Shown here in pieces: positions 1 through 6,988 of a DNA stretch of 13,471 nt (position 1 is its first letter; every line of letters begins with the position of its first letter). Made by a program: the position numbers and the translations under genes. Source of the stretch: Candidatus Altarchaeota archaeon (GTDB lineage Archaea > Altiarchaeota > Altiarchaeia > IMC4 > SCGC-AAA252-I15); contig JAHIYG010000195.1 in the NCBI GenBank assembly GCA_018815265.1, forward strand, positions 1-13,471. The letters are read 5' to 3'. The notes beneath the pieces are model-generated. The model saw only the letters and a list, made by a program, of their open reading frames with translations, was not told where the DNA came from and ran no database searches.

Positions 1-107
1 CCGGTTCCTGCAGTTCCAGACAGAAGTATTGACCGACCGCGTGGCAGCCCGCCATCGACTAATTCATCCAAACCCGGGATGCCAGTCTGGACTTTATCCT
101 CTCCCAT
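1..107 (-). CDS. KaiC/RadA-like RecA-superfamily ATPase, N-terminal fragment
   Basis: This gene reads leftward and is cut by the window edge; only about 36 residues remain. After the start at 107 the peptide runs MGEDKVQTGIPGLDELVDGG and then LPRGRSILLSGTAGTG. This matches the start of KaiC-domain proteins: a TGIPGLDEL entry, a GGLPRG turn, a beta strand, then the Walker A loop GTAGTG. The Lys-Thr of the P-loop would be the next codons, outside the window. The family comprises ATP-binding archaeal proteins of signalling, circadian-clock-like or recombination-related type, and the fragment cannot tell which. The ATG at 115-113 is in another frame, so 107 is the best start. It diverges from rps8e across a 57-base gap and may share its TATA element. 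Family assignment is firm; specific function is unknown. Confidence 0.85.
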   Translation of the reverse strand, partial: MGEDKVQTGIPGLDELVDGGLPRGRSILLSGTAGT

Positions 108-128
108 GGATTCATAATTACCTTTTTG

Positions 129-140
129 GGTTTTTATATC
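129..140. promoter_or_regulatory. Shared TATA element between the KaiC-like gene and rps8e
   Basis: On the plus strand this reads TTTTTATATC, a good archaeal TATA box; on the minus strand it reads GATATAAAAA. The A at 136 is 29 bases from the rps8e ATG (165) and 29 bases from the ATG of the leftward gene (107). Archaeal transcription starts about 25-28 bases from the box, so both mRNAs could be nearly leaderless from one element. The forward reading is well supported; use in both directions is inference. Confidence 0.6.
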
Positions 141-164
141 TGTTAATGTTATATTTAGAGGAAA

Positions 165-518
165 ATGTACCACAGAGTAAAGACTCGCGCAAATAAGAAG
201 AAAAAGCGGTTTCAGGGAAGGCACCCAACTGACACACAGTTAGGTGATGATGTTCGGAAAAACGTCCGCGTAAGGGGCGGAAACATAAAGGTCAAACAGA
301 TTAAGGCAAAGCATGCCAACGTCCTAATAGACGGGAAAAACGTCAAATGCGAGATTACATGGGTTTCTGAAAATCCTGCAAGCAGGGATTTAACCAGGAG
401 AAACATCATAACTAAAGGCGCAGTCATAGACGTGAAAGATCCATCTGGCGAATCATTCAAAGCCAAAGTCACCTCGAGGCCAGGCCAAGACGGCATCATA
501 AACGCGGTCAAACAATAA
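165..518 (+). CDS. rps8e: Small-subunit ribosomal protein S8e
   Basis: S8e is a 30S ribosomal protein of archaea and eukaryotes, absent from bacteria. The 117-residue product is very basic and keeps the family core: VRVRGGNIKVKQIKA in the middle, then SENPASRDLTRRNIITKGA, and the C-terminal VTSRPGQDGIINAV signature. The N-terminal part is shortened: archaeal relatives usually begin with a WQG-type segment, whereas this one begins MYHRVKTRANKKKKRFQGRH. An in-frame stop at 156-158 rules out a longer form. GAGG at 158-161 lies only three bases before the ATG, too close for an ideal ribosome-binding site. The TATA box at 132-140 places transcription start almost on the ATG, so leaderless translation is likely. 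The PEP carboxykinase gene follows after 17 bases and may be co-transcribed. Confidence 0.95.
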   Translation: MYHRVKTRANKKKKRFQGRHPTDTQLGDDVRKNVRVRGGNIKVKQIKAKHANVLIDGKNVKCEITWVSENPASRDLTRRNIITKGAVIDVKDPSGESFKAKVTSRPGQDGIINAVKQ

Positions 519-535
519 ATTCTATAAAATGTAAA

Positions 536-2398
536 ATGGATGTAGAGTCAACCCTAAAGGGCAAACTAGGAAGCCAATATACAAAGCTGGAAAAACTAAA
601 AAACCCCCACGTCAACGAATTCATAGCAAAATACATATTACACTGTCAACCTGATTCAGTCTACGTATTCGACGGAAGCGCAGAATCAGTGGAATACTTT
701 CGGAAAAAGGCGGTTGAGAAGGGGGAGGAGAAACCGCTTGCGATGGAGGGCCACACCTACCACTTTGAAAACTATGCAGACCAGGGCAGGGACACAAAAA
801 ACACGAGATACCTCCTGCCTGAAGGATGGGATTTGGGGAAACTAAACAGCATACCCAAAAAGGAAGGCGTCGCCGAAGTAATGGGTTTCTTGAAGGATTC
901 TATGAAAGGCAGGGAAATGATTGTAGCATTCTTCTCACTCGGCCCGGAAGACAGCATATTCAGCAGGTCATGCCTGCAGATAACGGATTCCTACTATGTC
1001 GCACACAGCGAAACCATACTCTACAGAAGCGGATATCAGAACTTCCTGAAGATAGCTGACAAAAAAGACTTCTTCAAGTTCGTCCACACAGCTGGCGAGC
1101 TGGAGAATTACGTCTCAAAAAACATAGACAAGAGGAGAATATACATCGACTTGGAGGAAAACACGGTATACAGCACAAACACACAGTATGCTGGAAACAC
1201 AGTCGGCTTGAAAAAACTCGCACTACGTCTTGCCATAAACCAGGCATGCCATTCTGACTGGCTGGCTGAGCACATGTTCATAATGGCCTCGCACGGACCA
1301 GGAGGTAGAAAAACCTATTTGACAGGTGCCTTCCCATCAGCTTGCGGTAAGACTTCGACTTCGATGGTTCGGGGCGAAACGATTGTGGGCGACGACATAG
1401 CATACCTTAGGATAATAGACGGGAAAATCAGGGCAGTCAACGTCGAAAAGGGAATATTTGGGATAATAGCTGACGTCAACAGCCGCGACGACCCAGTCAT
1501 ATATGAAACGTTGACCTCACCCGGGGAAGTCATATTCTCAAACGTGCTCATAGACGACACAGAAACACCCTACTGGATGGGTAAAGACGGTGAATGCCCC
1601 AAGAAGGGTATAAACCACTCAGGTCAATGGACTCCAGGGAAAAAGGACAAGGACGGCAAAGAAATCACACCTAGCCACAAAAATGCAAGATACACCGTTG
1701 CAATATCAGACTTGAAAAATGTAGACCCAGAACTCGACAACCCGGAAGGCGTAGAAGTGGGTGGCGTCATATATGGTGGCCGAGACTCTGACACGACAGT
1801 CCCTGTGGAGCAGGCATTCGATTGGGTCCATGGAATAGTCACCAAGGGTGCGGCGATAGAGTCTGAAACCACAGCCGCGACAATCGGCCAGGAGGGAGTC
1901 AGAAAAATTAATCCCATGAGCAACATCGAATTCGTTGCAGTTGCAATCGGAGACTATGTAAAAGCAAACATCGACTTCGGATTAAATGCTGAAAAGCAGC
2001 CGATGATATTCTCAGTCAACTACTTCTTGAAGGGCAAAGACGGGAAATACCTAAACGGCAAGGAAGACAAGAGAGTCTGGGTGAAGTGGATGGAGCTGAA
2101 GATACACGGAGACGTCAAAGCCATAAAGACACCAACAGGTTACATACCCCACTATGCAGACCTGAAGAAACTCTTCACTGAAGTAATGAAAAGGGACTAC
2201 AGCTTGGAGGAATACAACCAGCAGTTCACAATAAGGATTCCGGAACTTCTGGCTAAAGCCGGCAGAATAGAGAAATACTACAAAGAAACCAAAAACACGC
2301 CAGAGGAAGTATTCACAGAACTAACCAAACAAAAAGAGAGACTTTTGGAGTACCAGAAGAAACACGGAGACTACATAAAACCCGAACAACTTGTTTGA
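536..2398 (+). CDS. pckG: Phosphoenolpyruvate carboxykinase (GTP)
   Basis: This cytoplasmic enzyme interconverts oxaloacetate plus GTP with PEP, CO2 and GDP, linking the C4 pool to gluconeogenesis. The 620 residues match the family's usual length. The P-loop FPSACGKTS is at 266-274 and contains the GTP-PEPCK hallmark cysteine C270. The kinase-2 motif GDDIAY is at 285-290, with D287 as likely metal ligand. H246 in AEHMFIM aligns with the Mn-binding histidine of the rat enzyme. The stretches VNVEKGIFGI, HKNARYTVAI, GVIYGGRDSDT and ESETTAATIGQEGVRK resemble the Thermococcus-type archaeal enzyme more than animal forms. The start has no clear Shine-Dalgarno; a start-stop pair (ATG TAA, 529-534) sits just ahead. 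Read-through from rps8e is the simplest expression route. Confidence 0.96.
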   Translation: MDVESTLKGKLGSQYTKLEKLKNPHVNEFIAKYILHCQPDSVYVFDGSAESVEYFRKKAVEKGEEKPLAMEGHTYHFENYADQGRDTKNTRYLLPEGWDLGKLNSIPKKEGVAEVMGFLKDSMKGREMIVAFFSLGPEDSIFSRSCLQITDSYYVAHSETILYRSGYQNFLKIADKKDFFKFVHTAGELENYVSKNIDKRRIYIDLEENTVYSTNTQYAGNTVGLKKLALRLAINQACHSDWLAEHMFIMASHGPGGRKTYLTGAFPSACGKTSTSMVRGETIVGDDIAYLRIIDGKIRAVNVEKGIFGIIADVNSRDDPVIYETLTSPGEVIFSNVLIDDTETPYWMGKDGECPKKGINHSGQWTPGKKDKDGKEITPSHKNARYTVAISDLKNVDPELDNPEGVEVGGVIYGGRDSDTTVPVEQAFDWVHGIVTKGAAIESETTAATIGQEGVRKINPMSNIEFVAVAIGDYVKANIDFGLNAEKQPMIFSVNYFLKGKDGKYLNGKEDKRVWVKWMELKIHGDVKAIKTPTGYIPHYADLKKLFTEVMKRDYSLEEYNQQFTIRIPELLAKAGRIEKYYKETKNTPEEVFTELTKQKERLLEYQKKHGDYIKPEQLV

Positions 2399-2437
2399 AG
2401 TGTGTTGTTTCGGATTATTCCGAAACAAAACACCCTC

Positions 2438-2446
2438 TTTTATATC
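2438..2446 (+). promoter_or_regulatory. TATA box of the DUF2330 gene
   Basis: TTTTATATC lies in the 71-base gap after pckG. The first A of the box (2442) is 28 bases before the ATG at 2470, matching the leaderless spacing of rps8e. This favours ATG 2470 over the TTG at 2395 as the true start, because a transcript from here would not contain 2395. Confidence 0.7.
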
Positions 2447-2469
2447 TAACTCATCCCTTTAATTCATTG

Positions 2470-4728
2470 ATGAATAGGATTTGGGTTACTTTACTGATTG
2501 TTTTTCTCATTTCAAATAATGTCTGCTCTGACGGCGGCTTCTTCCCGCCGGTCTATTATAATGAGGACATATATGAGCCAAGCCAAAAGGCCGCGATTAT
2601 ACATGACGGAGTAAATGAACAGTTGATTTTGCAGGTGACATACGAGGGCAACACCACAGAGTTCGCATGGATTGTGCCGACACCCTCTTACCCTGATGTT
2701 GAGAAGGCTAAAGCACTTCTTTTTGAAGAGCTACACTGGCTGACTGAGCCGGAATACAAGAGGGCTCCGGGTTTTGGCTTTACCACAATGGATGGGGTGA
2801 TGAGGGCTCAGGAGGCAGTGACGGTTCACGAGCAAAAGCAGGTCGGCGTGTATGAGATAGCGATACTTTCCTCAGACGATCCGAAAGCGCTCATCAACTG
2901 GTTGAATGCGAACGGTTACAGGATAACATCTGCAGCCGAAGAAGTCATAGGATACTATGTCGAGAAGAGATGGTTTTTCACGGCAGTGAGGCTTAACATG
3001 AATCCCTCAAATGAGAAGCTTCTCAACTCTCTCAGAAACATAGTCTCTGATTTGGAGAATCAGGAAGACGCCTCTGAAAAGCTGACTCAATACCTCGTTG
3101 ACGCAGTCAAAAACGAAAAATTATACAGTGACCTTCCGGCGTTGTCTGATGCCTACCTGGACTATGGCAGCGTAGACACTGAACCCGACACGCCATATCC
3201 CGGTGCTTTCAGGTCTGAACCTTATTACATGAGCAATAGGCCGGAACAACTCATCACGGGCCCGGACTACACAAGCCTCTACCAAAGATACAACGGTTAC
3301 CTCCTGGAGAATATGAAGGAACAGATAAGATATAAAATCAAGTCTAACCTAGATAAAAAAGTCAGTTTCCCAAGCCAGTATGAATGCTATGCCAAACACT
3401 CGTATTCAGATGAGGAATGTGGCCTCTGGTATTTCACAGAGGCGGATAAAGAGTACAATGCGATAGCGCCGAAAGACTCCCGTCCGTATAAGCAGGACGA
3501 GCTTTCTGAGATTGCGGCAGAAAAAGCATACGCAGGCGACAGGGAAATGATTGACTTTTTTAATCTAAAGACTGAAAAGCCAGAGTGGCACTATAATCGC
3601 GCCGACATGATAGAGTACCTGAAGAGACAGGTGGACACCCAGCTTAGTGAAACACTATATATGCGCAGGATAAAGAAGGAGAATGGACTTAAGGCAGAGC
3701 TTGTTAATGGCTTCAGCAGGCAGATGGGCGTTGGGTTCAGAGACCTAAACTATTTGACTGACTACCTGGTTGATATGGCCTACAATGAATTGGTTGAAGA
3801 TATCGTGTGGAGTGATTCGATGTCTAAGGCATTTGATGTGCTTGACTACAATCAATACAGTCAGCTGAAAAAACTATATGATGGCGACCACGATGAAACA
3901 GTTCTCAGGAAAGCTTTGAAAACCAAAGTAGACGATGTCCTATACTGGAACTTAAGAAATACTGCTCGGCGGCTGAATGCCGGGACAATACAGCCCCTTA
4001 AGCTATCGTTTAAGTCTGAGAATGCAATCTATCCATTGAAGATTAGTTCAGTCAACAAGGGGGCGACGGAGATATTGTTGTATGTGTTTGCAAAGCACAA
4101 GGTTTCAGAGGAGGGTTTTGCGACAGAGTATGCGAGGTGGGTTGAAACAGATGATGTTAAACACTATGAAGTATTGAATGAAGTGCTTGACAACAGGTAT
4201 TACCTCACCAAATTAAGGCGTGAGATGTGGCCTAAGGAGATGACCGAGGATTTGATTCTTGAGAAGGCGCAGGACAATTCAGAGGTTATCCATGTTGTTT
4301 ATGAAGATGGCTACTACCTGGGGTGGGCTATTACATTCTTTTCTATTTTCATACTTTATCTCATGATTCTTTTCATAAACACGCCGCCGACAATCGCATT
4401 ATATCTTTTGTCAAAGAGGCTGAGTTTAGGGGTTTTCAATCCAAACCCAATTAAACACCTTCTTTCAGGGTCTTTTATCCCATTGTATCTCCTATCGGCA
4501 GTTACCCTAGGAGATAGTCCCTTAATTGAAGTGTCTTCCAGGATATTGTCGTCTGTCTTTGACTTCATGGCAAAGGCGTTGAACCTCATAGGCTTTCCTG
4601 AAGTACTAATCATGTTATTCTTCATCCTGTTGATTCCCATATCAGCCTTCTGGATTACCTATGCTGTACTGTCATGCTGTGAATACACGATTAGGAAGTT
4701 TCAGAAAAAAGCACTGACAAAAGCCTGA
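2470..4728 (+). CDS. DUF2330 family secreted, C-terminally membrane-anchored protein
   Basis: The product is 752 residues from the ATG at 2470. The same frame is open back to a TTG at 2395 overlapping the pckG stop, but only the ATG gives a clean signal peptide (MNRIWVTLLIVFLISNNVCS) and the promoter supports it. DUF2330 features follow at once: DGGFFPPVYY, EPSQKAAIIHDG, LILQVTYEGN and FAWIVPTPSYPDVEKA. Around residues 515-550 the segment NAIYPLKISSVNKGATEILL resembles the second conserved part of the family. Between them is a long, charged, probably helical region. Hydrophobic segments near residues 617-636, 664-681 and 712-733 anchor the C-terminus, so most of the chain should be outside the cell. 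Family function is unknown. A T-tract terminator follows directly. Confidence 0.85.
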   Translation: MNRIWVTLLIVFLISNNVCSDGGFFPPVYYNEDIYEPSQKAAIIHDGVNEQLILQVTYEGNTTEFAWIVPTPSYPDVEKAKALLFEELHWLTEPEYKRAPGFGFTTMDGVMRAQEAVTVHEQKQVGVYEIAILSSDDPKALINWLNANGYRITSAAEEVIGYYVEKRWFFTAVRLNMNPSNEKLLNSLRNIVSDLENQEDASEKLTQYLVDAVKNEKLYSDLPALSDAYLDYGSVDTEPDTPYPGAFRSEPYYMSNRPEQLITGPDYTSLYQRYNGYLLENMKEQIRYKIKSNLDKKVSFPSQYECYAKHSYSDEECGLWYFTEADKEYNAIAPKDSRPYKQDELSEIAAEKAYAGDREMIDFFNLKTEKPEWHYNRADMIEYLKRQVDTQLSETLYMRRIKKENGLKAELVNGFSRQMGVGFRDLNYLTDYLVDMAYNELVEDIVWSDSMSKAFDVLDYNQYSQLKKLYDGDHDETVLRKALKTKVDDVLYWNLRNTARRLNAGTIQPLKLSFKSENAIYPLKISSVNKGATEILLYVFAKHKVSEEGFATEYARWVETDDVKHYEVLNEVLDNRYYLTKLRREMWPKEMTEDLILEKAQDNSEVIHVVYEDGYYLGWAITFFSIFILYLMILFINTPPTIALYLLSKRLSLGVFNPNPIKHLLSGSFIPLYLLSAVTLGDSPLIEVSSRILSSVFDFMAKALNLIGFPEVLIMLFFILLIPISAFWITYAVLSCCEYTIRKFQKKALTKA

Positions 4729-4741
4729 GCAACTTATGCAC

Positions 4742-4751
4742 TTTTTTTTTT
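4742..4751 (+). terminator. Oligo-T terminator after the DUF2330 gene
   Basis: Ten consecutive T residues begin 13 bases after the stop codon, with no GC-rich hairpin ahead. Archaeal RNA polymerase terminates at such T-tracts on its own. A new promoter starts 16 bases later, consistent with a transcription-unit boundary. Confidence 0.7.
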
Positions 4752-4766
4752 AAATAAGTCATCTGA

Positions 4767-4776
4767 CTTTTATATT
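4767..4776 (+). promoter_or_regulatory. TATA box of the HExxH protein gene
   Basis: CTTTTATATT lies between the T-tract terminator and the next gene. By the spacing seen at other genes here, transcription should begin near 4798-4801, leaving about 10-13 bases before the TTG start at 4811. That short leader carries GGGG (4800-4803), a possible weak ribosome-binding site, and a four-codon mini-ORF (ATG GGG AAT TAA, 4798-4809). Confidence 0.65.
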
Positions 4777-4810
4777 AGGTTGTTATTCCCAGATTTTATG
4801 GGGAATTAAG

Positions 4811-6670
4811 TTGTCAGTTGTCGTAAACCAGCCTACAGGCAAGGTAGAGTCAGGCGATAGAGTAAGCGGAGAGGCTGCCGCCCTAGATGAAAAAAGCAGA
4901 AAGCTTGAAGAAAGACGTAAAACCGAGGCAGCCACGCAGACAACAATGTCTCCTACTGCGGCAGCTAGGGTGAAGTATCTGCGGACAGGTATCGAATTCA
5001 TAGCTGGCCCAGACAAACTAGTGCATACCATCTCCAGTAGTAGGATTTCATTGGAGGATGTTTCACCCGGAGAAAGGAGGCTGGTTTTTGACTTGATTAG
5101 GGAGGCTAAACAGCAGGATGTTGACGCAGTAACTGCAGGAGATAAAGTGTCAACCCACGCAATGGATTTGGGTTTCAGGATGTTGAATGTATACGACATC
5201 CCAATTCAACCGCATGACAATCAGGATGTCCTTGAATTCTTCAGACAAAGAGCAGGCCGCAAAGACCTGTCAAAAATAACCCCCGATGAGAAGAAAAAAT
5301 TAATTGCTGAAATTGAAGCTGCGAAAGCGCAAGACAAGGAGATTGCAGCAAAAGGAGGAATCAGCCCTGTTGGAATAGGTCTTTCTTTTCAGTTGAGAGA
5401 GAGGTATGTCCTCCCAGATGACATAGTGAATCCTGTCAAGGTGTTTGATTATGTTTCTGAAAACGCAGGATTGAGTGAGTTGCAGAGAGAGTCAGTTTCA
5501 TTAAGAAAAAAAATTGCAGAGGTCTCTAAGGCAGCTGCTGTTGTGAGGGATAAACTTCGCGGATTAAGGGGTAGTGAACCCAGTGATAGGGAAAAAAAGA
5601 TTTTAGACCAACTTGGACTTCTCCTACATGATGGTGAGGGCAACTCAAGGATTGACCTAACGGCCGTGGATAAGAGACTGGCGTCTGGTGAAACGATAGA
5701 ATCCCTAAGCCAGGAACTAGGTTATGAAAAGCCAGTCAGACTTCAACTCCTGATTGAGAGGGAAAGGTCAAAGGAGTATCTGGCAAAAAGCAGAAAAGAC
5801 GGGAAATTTAACCCATTCAAGATGTCCACTGTCAAGTATGAGACATTGGATGATTTGATAGAAGAGAGAGAATTGGAGATAGATTATTTGAAAAGGGCAA
5901 GAGCAGGCGCAGGTGTTGCGTCATATATGCAGCGCATTGGAACATCATTGGACAGGAATTTCGGAGCACGCGCAGTCGACGCATATGGCAGACGCCACAC
6001 ATACGGCGAACTATTCCAATCTCTTGGGGACCTAAGCAAGGAAGACCGGCAGGAGGTAATAGACAATGTAATCGCTGCGAAGACTCGTGGACTGAATCAC
6101 TTCAAAGCGATGAAGTCTCATTCTAGAACAGGCGTTGACCCGGGGTTTCTCATATACAGTGATGTAGTAAGCGGGAAATTCAGCGAGGAATACGAGGGGA
6201 TAAGTGACTCATTGGGGGTCTATACCTATGGTAAAAACTACACTGGCGAGCTTGCAGCTACGGGCTTAATCATTGCACCCAGTAAATCGCCATCGACGCT
6301 AACGCATGAATTCAGGCACTTCGAGGATACAGTCTTTTATGGTGGAGGTAGAAGCGGCTTAAATGCTGTCATAACAGAAATCAGCTCTAGAATGGTTGAT
6401 GTCGGTGCTGGCGAGATTGACTGGGAGGAGGCGAAGGAAGTCATAGGACAAAAATACATGGGCGACACAGGGGCCTCCAGATACCAGCAGGCTAAAGAAA
6501 AGATGGAGGCGTCAGTGGACCAGGTTGAGAGAATGCAAAAAGCGGGGATATCAGACGAAGTAATAACTTCCATACTAATGCATGCGCAAAGGTTTGAAGA
6601 CATACTGCAGTGGGGGAAGGCCCCGGATGACAGGTTGAAAGAATTAACTGGACATAGAGAGGAAAAATAG
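4811..6670 (+). CDS. Unrecognised 619-residue protein with a gluzincin-like HExxH motif
   Basis: I do not recognise a named family. There is no signal peptide or membrane segment, so it is probably cytoplasmic. The N-terminal 60 residues are polar and rich in Glu, Lys and Arg. A likely coiled coil spans roughly 222-255 (ELQRESVSLRKKIAEVSKAA), and another charged helical stretch lies near 345-365. Near the C-terminus a short hydrophobic strand (ATGLIIAP) leads into STLTHEFRHFED, giving H499-E500-x-x-H503. E523 in AVITEISSRM follows 20 residues after H503, the spacing of thermolysin-type zinc ligands (HExxH-x19-E). Proteolytic activity is inferred, not shown. TTG is the only plausible start: an in-frame stop lies at 4751-4753 and no ATG occurs before about residue 46. 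It has its own promoter. Confidence 0.8.
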   Translation: MSVVVNQPTGKVESGDRVSGEAAALDEKSRKLEERRKTEAATQTTMSPTAAARVKYLRTGIEFIAGPDKLVHTISSSRISLEDVSPGERRLVFDLIREAKQQDVDAVTAGDKVSTHAMDLGFRMLNVYDIPIQPHDNQDVLEFFRQRAGRKDLSKITPDEKKKLIAEIEAAKAQDKEIAAKGGISPVGIGLSFQLRERYVLPDDIVNPVKVFDYVSENAGLSELQRESVSLRKKIAEVSKAAAVVRDKLRGLRGSEPSDREKKILDQLGLLLHDGEGNSRIDLTAVDKRLASGETIESLSQELGYEKPVRLQLLIERERSKEYLAKSRKDGKFNPFKMSTVKYETLDDLIEERELEIDYLKRARAGAGVASYMQRIGTSLDRNFGARAVDAYGRRHTYGELFQSLGDLSKEDRQEVIDNVIAAKTRGLNHFKAMKSHSRTGVDPGFLIYSDVVSGKFSEEYEGISDSLGVYTYGKNYTGELAATGLIIAPSKSPSTLTHEFRHFEDTVFYGGGRSGLNAVITEISSRMVDVGAGEIDWEEAKEVIGQKYMGDTGASRYQQAKEKMEASVDQVERMQKAGISDEVITSILMHAQRFEDILQWGKAPDDRLKELTGHREEK

Positions 6671-6814
6671 CATCTGTTTAGGTTTTATGGTTAATGTCGG
6701 CTGAAAAGTGCATCCACAATGTCCTAGGCCGTAACACACGCCCTAACATCCGTTCTAAGGCGTTTTAAGCCTGAAAAATGGGTTTTTATACTTGTGTTTC
6801 AGTATATATTCATA
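6671..6814. other. Non-coding upstream half of the leuA regulatory gap
   Basis: I see no gene here. An imperfect inverted repeat with arms CGCCCTA and TAAGGCG (one mismatch) lies around 6738-6765, just before the TATA box. It could be a terminator remnant or an operator for a regulator, but there is no T-tract after it and nothing decides between these. The rest of the 318-base gap holds the leader ORF and RNA structures listed separately. Confidence 0.4.
6783..6791 (+). promoter_or_regulatory. TATA box of the leu leader/leuA transcript
   Basis: TTTTTATAC has its first A (6788) 27 bases before the leader ATG at 6815, within the 26-29-base spacing seen for other starts in this window. Transcription should begin on or next to that ATG. 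A second AT-rich element, AGTATATATT at 6801-6810, could be an alternative box. It would start transcription inside the leader ORF. Confidence 0.6.
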
Positions 6815-6916
6815 ATGGAAGAGGGTTCGTGTTGGTATCGGTTTGTTGACCTTGAGGAAATAGTCAGTTGGAACCCTATACTGCGGTTATTGCTGTTGCT
6901 TCGGCCGCGGGCATAG
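6815..6916 (+). CDS. Putative leucine leader peptide upstream of leuA
   Basis: This 33-codon ORF runs from ATG 6815 to TAG 6914-6916, ending 72 bases before leuA. It begins MEEGSCWYRFVDLEEIVS and ends WNPILRLLLLLRPRA. Five consecutive leucine codons (TTA TTG CTG TTG CTT, 6887-6901) lie four codons before the stop, with a further Leu at 6881-6883. The predicted transcript start coincides with the ATG, so it would be read leaderless by the first ribosome. A leucine run in a short ORF directly ahead of the first committed gene of leucine synthesis is the hallmark of amino-acid attenuation, as in bacterial leu operons. The role is inferred from composition and position; chance is not excluded, and the peptide itself resembles nothing I know. 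Confidence 0.55.
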   Translation: MEEGSCWYRFVDLEEIVSWNPILRLLLLLRPRA

Positions 6917-6977
6917 ATTAAACTCTAAAATCTATGGCTTCGCTTGTGTTGGACTAAATAATCTTAAATTATATTAG
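6881..6977 (+). promoter_or_regulatory. Candidate leader RNA hairpins between the leucine codons and leuA
   Basis: Three stems can be drawn by eye. Stem 1 pairs CTGCGG (6881-6886) with CCGCGG (6905-6910), one G-U pair, looping out the five leucine codons. Stem 2 pairs CATAGATT (6912-6919) with AATCTATG (6929-6936), perfect over 8 bp, its left arm holding the leader stop codon. Stem 3 pairs CTAAATAAT (6954-6962) with ATTATATTAG (6968-6977), 9 bp with one bulged A, covering the first two bases of the leuA ribosome-binding site. A competing pairing joins AGATTA (6915-6920) to TAATCT (6959-6964), excluding stems 2 and 3. A ribosome at the leucine run or the stop would change which forms. No T-tract follows, so control of translation is likelier than termination. 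No folding energies were computed. Confidence 0.45.
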
Positions 6978-6980
6978 GTG
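6976..6980 (+). promoter_or_regulatory. Shine-Dalgarno sequence of leuA
   Basis: AGGTG matches the anti-Shine-Dalgarno of archaeal 16S rRNA and lies 8 bases before the leuA ATG. It is the clearest ribosome-binding site in the window, where most genes look leaderless, and supports a leadered leuA message and the start at 6989. Confidence 0.7.
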
Positions 6981-6988
6981 TTTTAAAC

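Noticed and set aside
2395..2469. TTG-start extension of the DUF2330 gene overlapping the pckG stop
   Set aside because: The extra 25 residues bury the signal peptide, and the TATA box at 2438-2446 lies downstream of the TTG, so a transcript from it would not include this start.
6738..6776. Imperfect hairpin before the leuA promoter as a CRISPR-like or mobile-element repeat
   Set aside because: It occurs once, has a mismatch and short arms, and no second copy, spacer pattern or transposase is present in the window.
6801..6810. AGTATATATT as the main TATA box for leuA
   Set aside because: It would start transcription inside the leader ORF; the box at 6783-6791 has the same spacing to an ATG as other genes here. 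It is kept only as an alternative.
6905..6988. Rho-independent-type terminator in the leuA leader
   Set aside because: The hairpins are not followed by a T-tract; only four T residues occur before leuA, so transcriptional attenuation by this signal is not supported.
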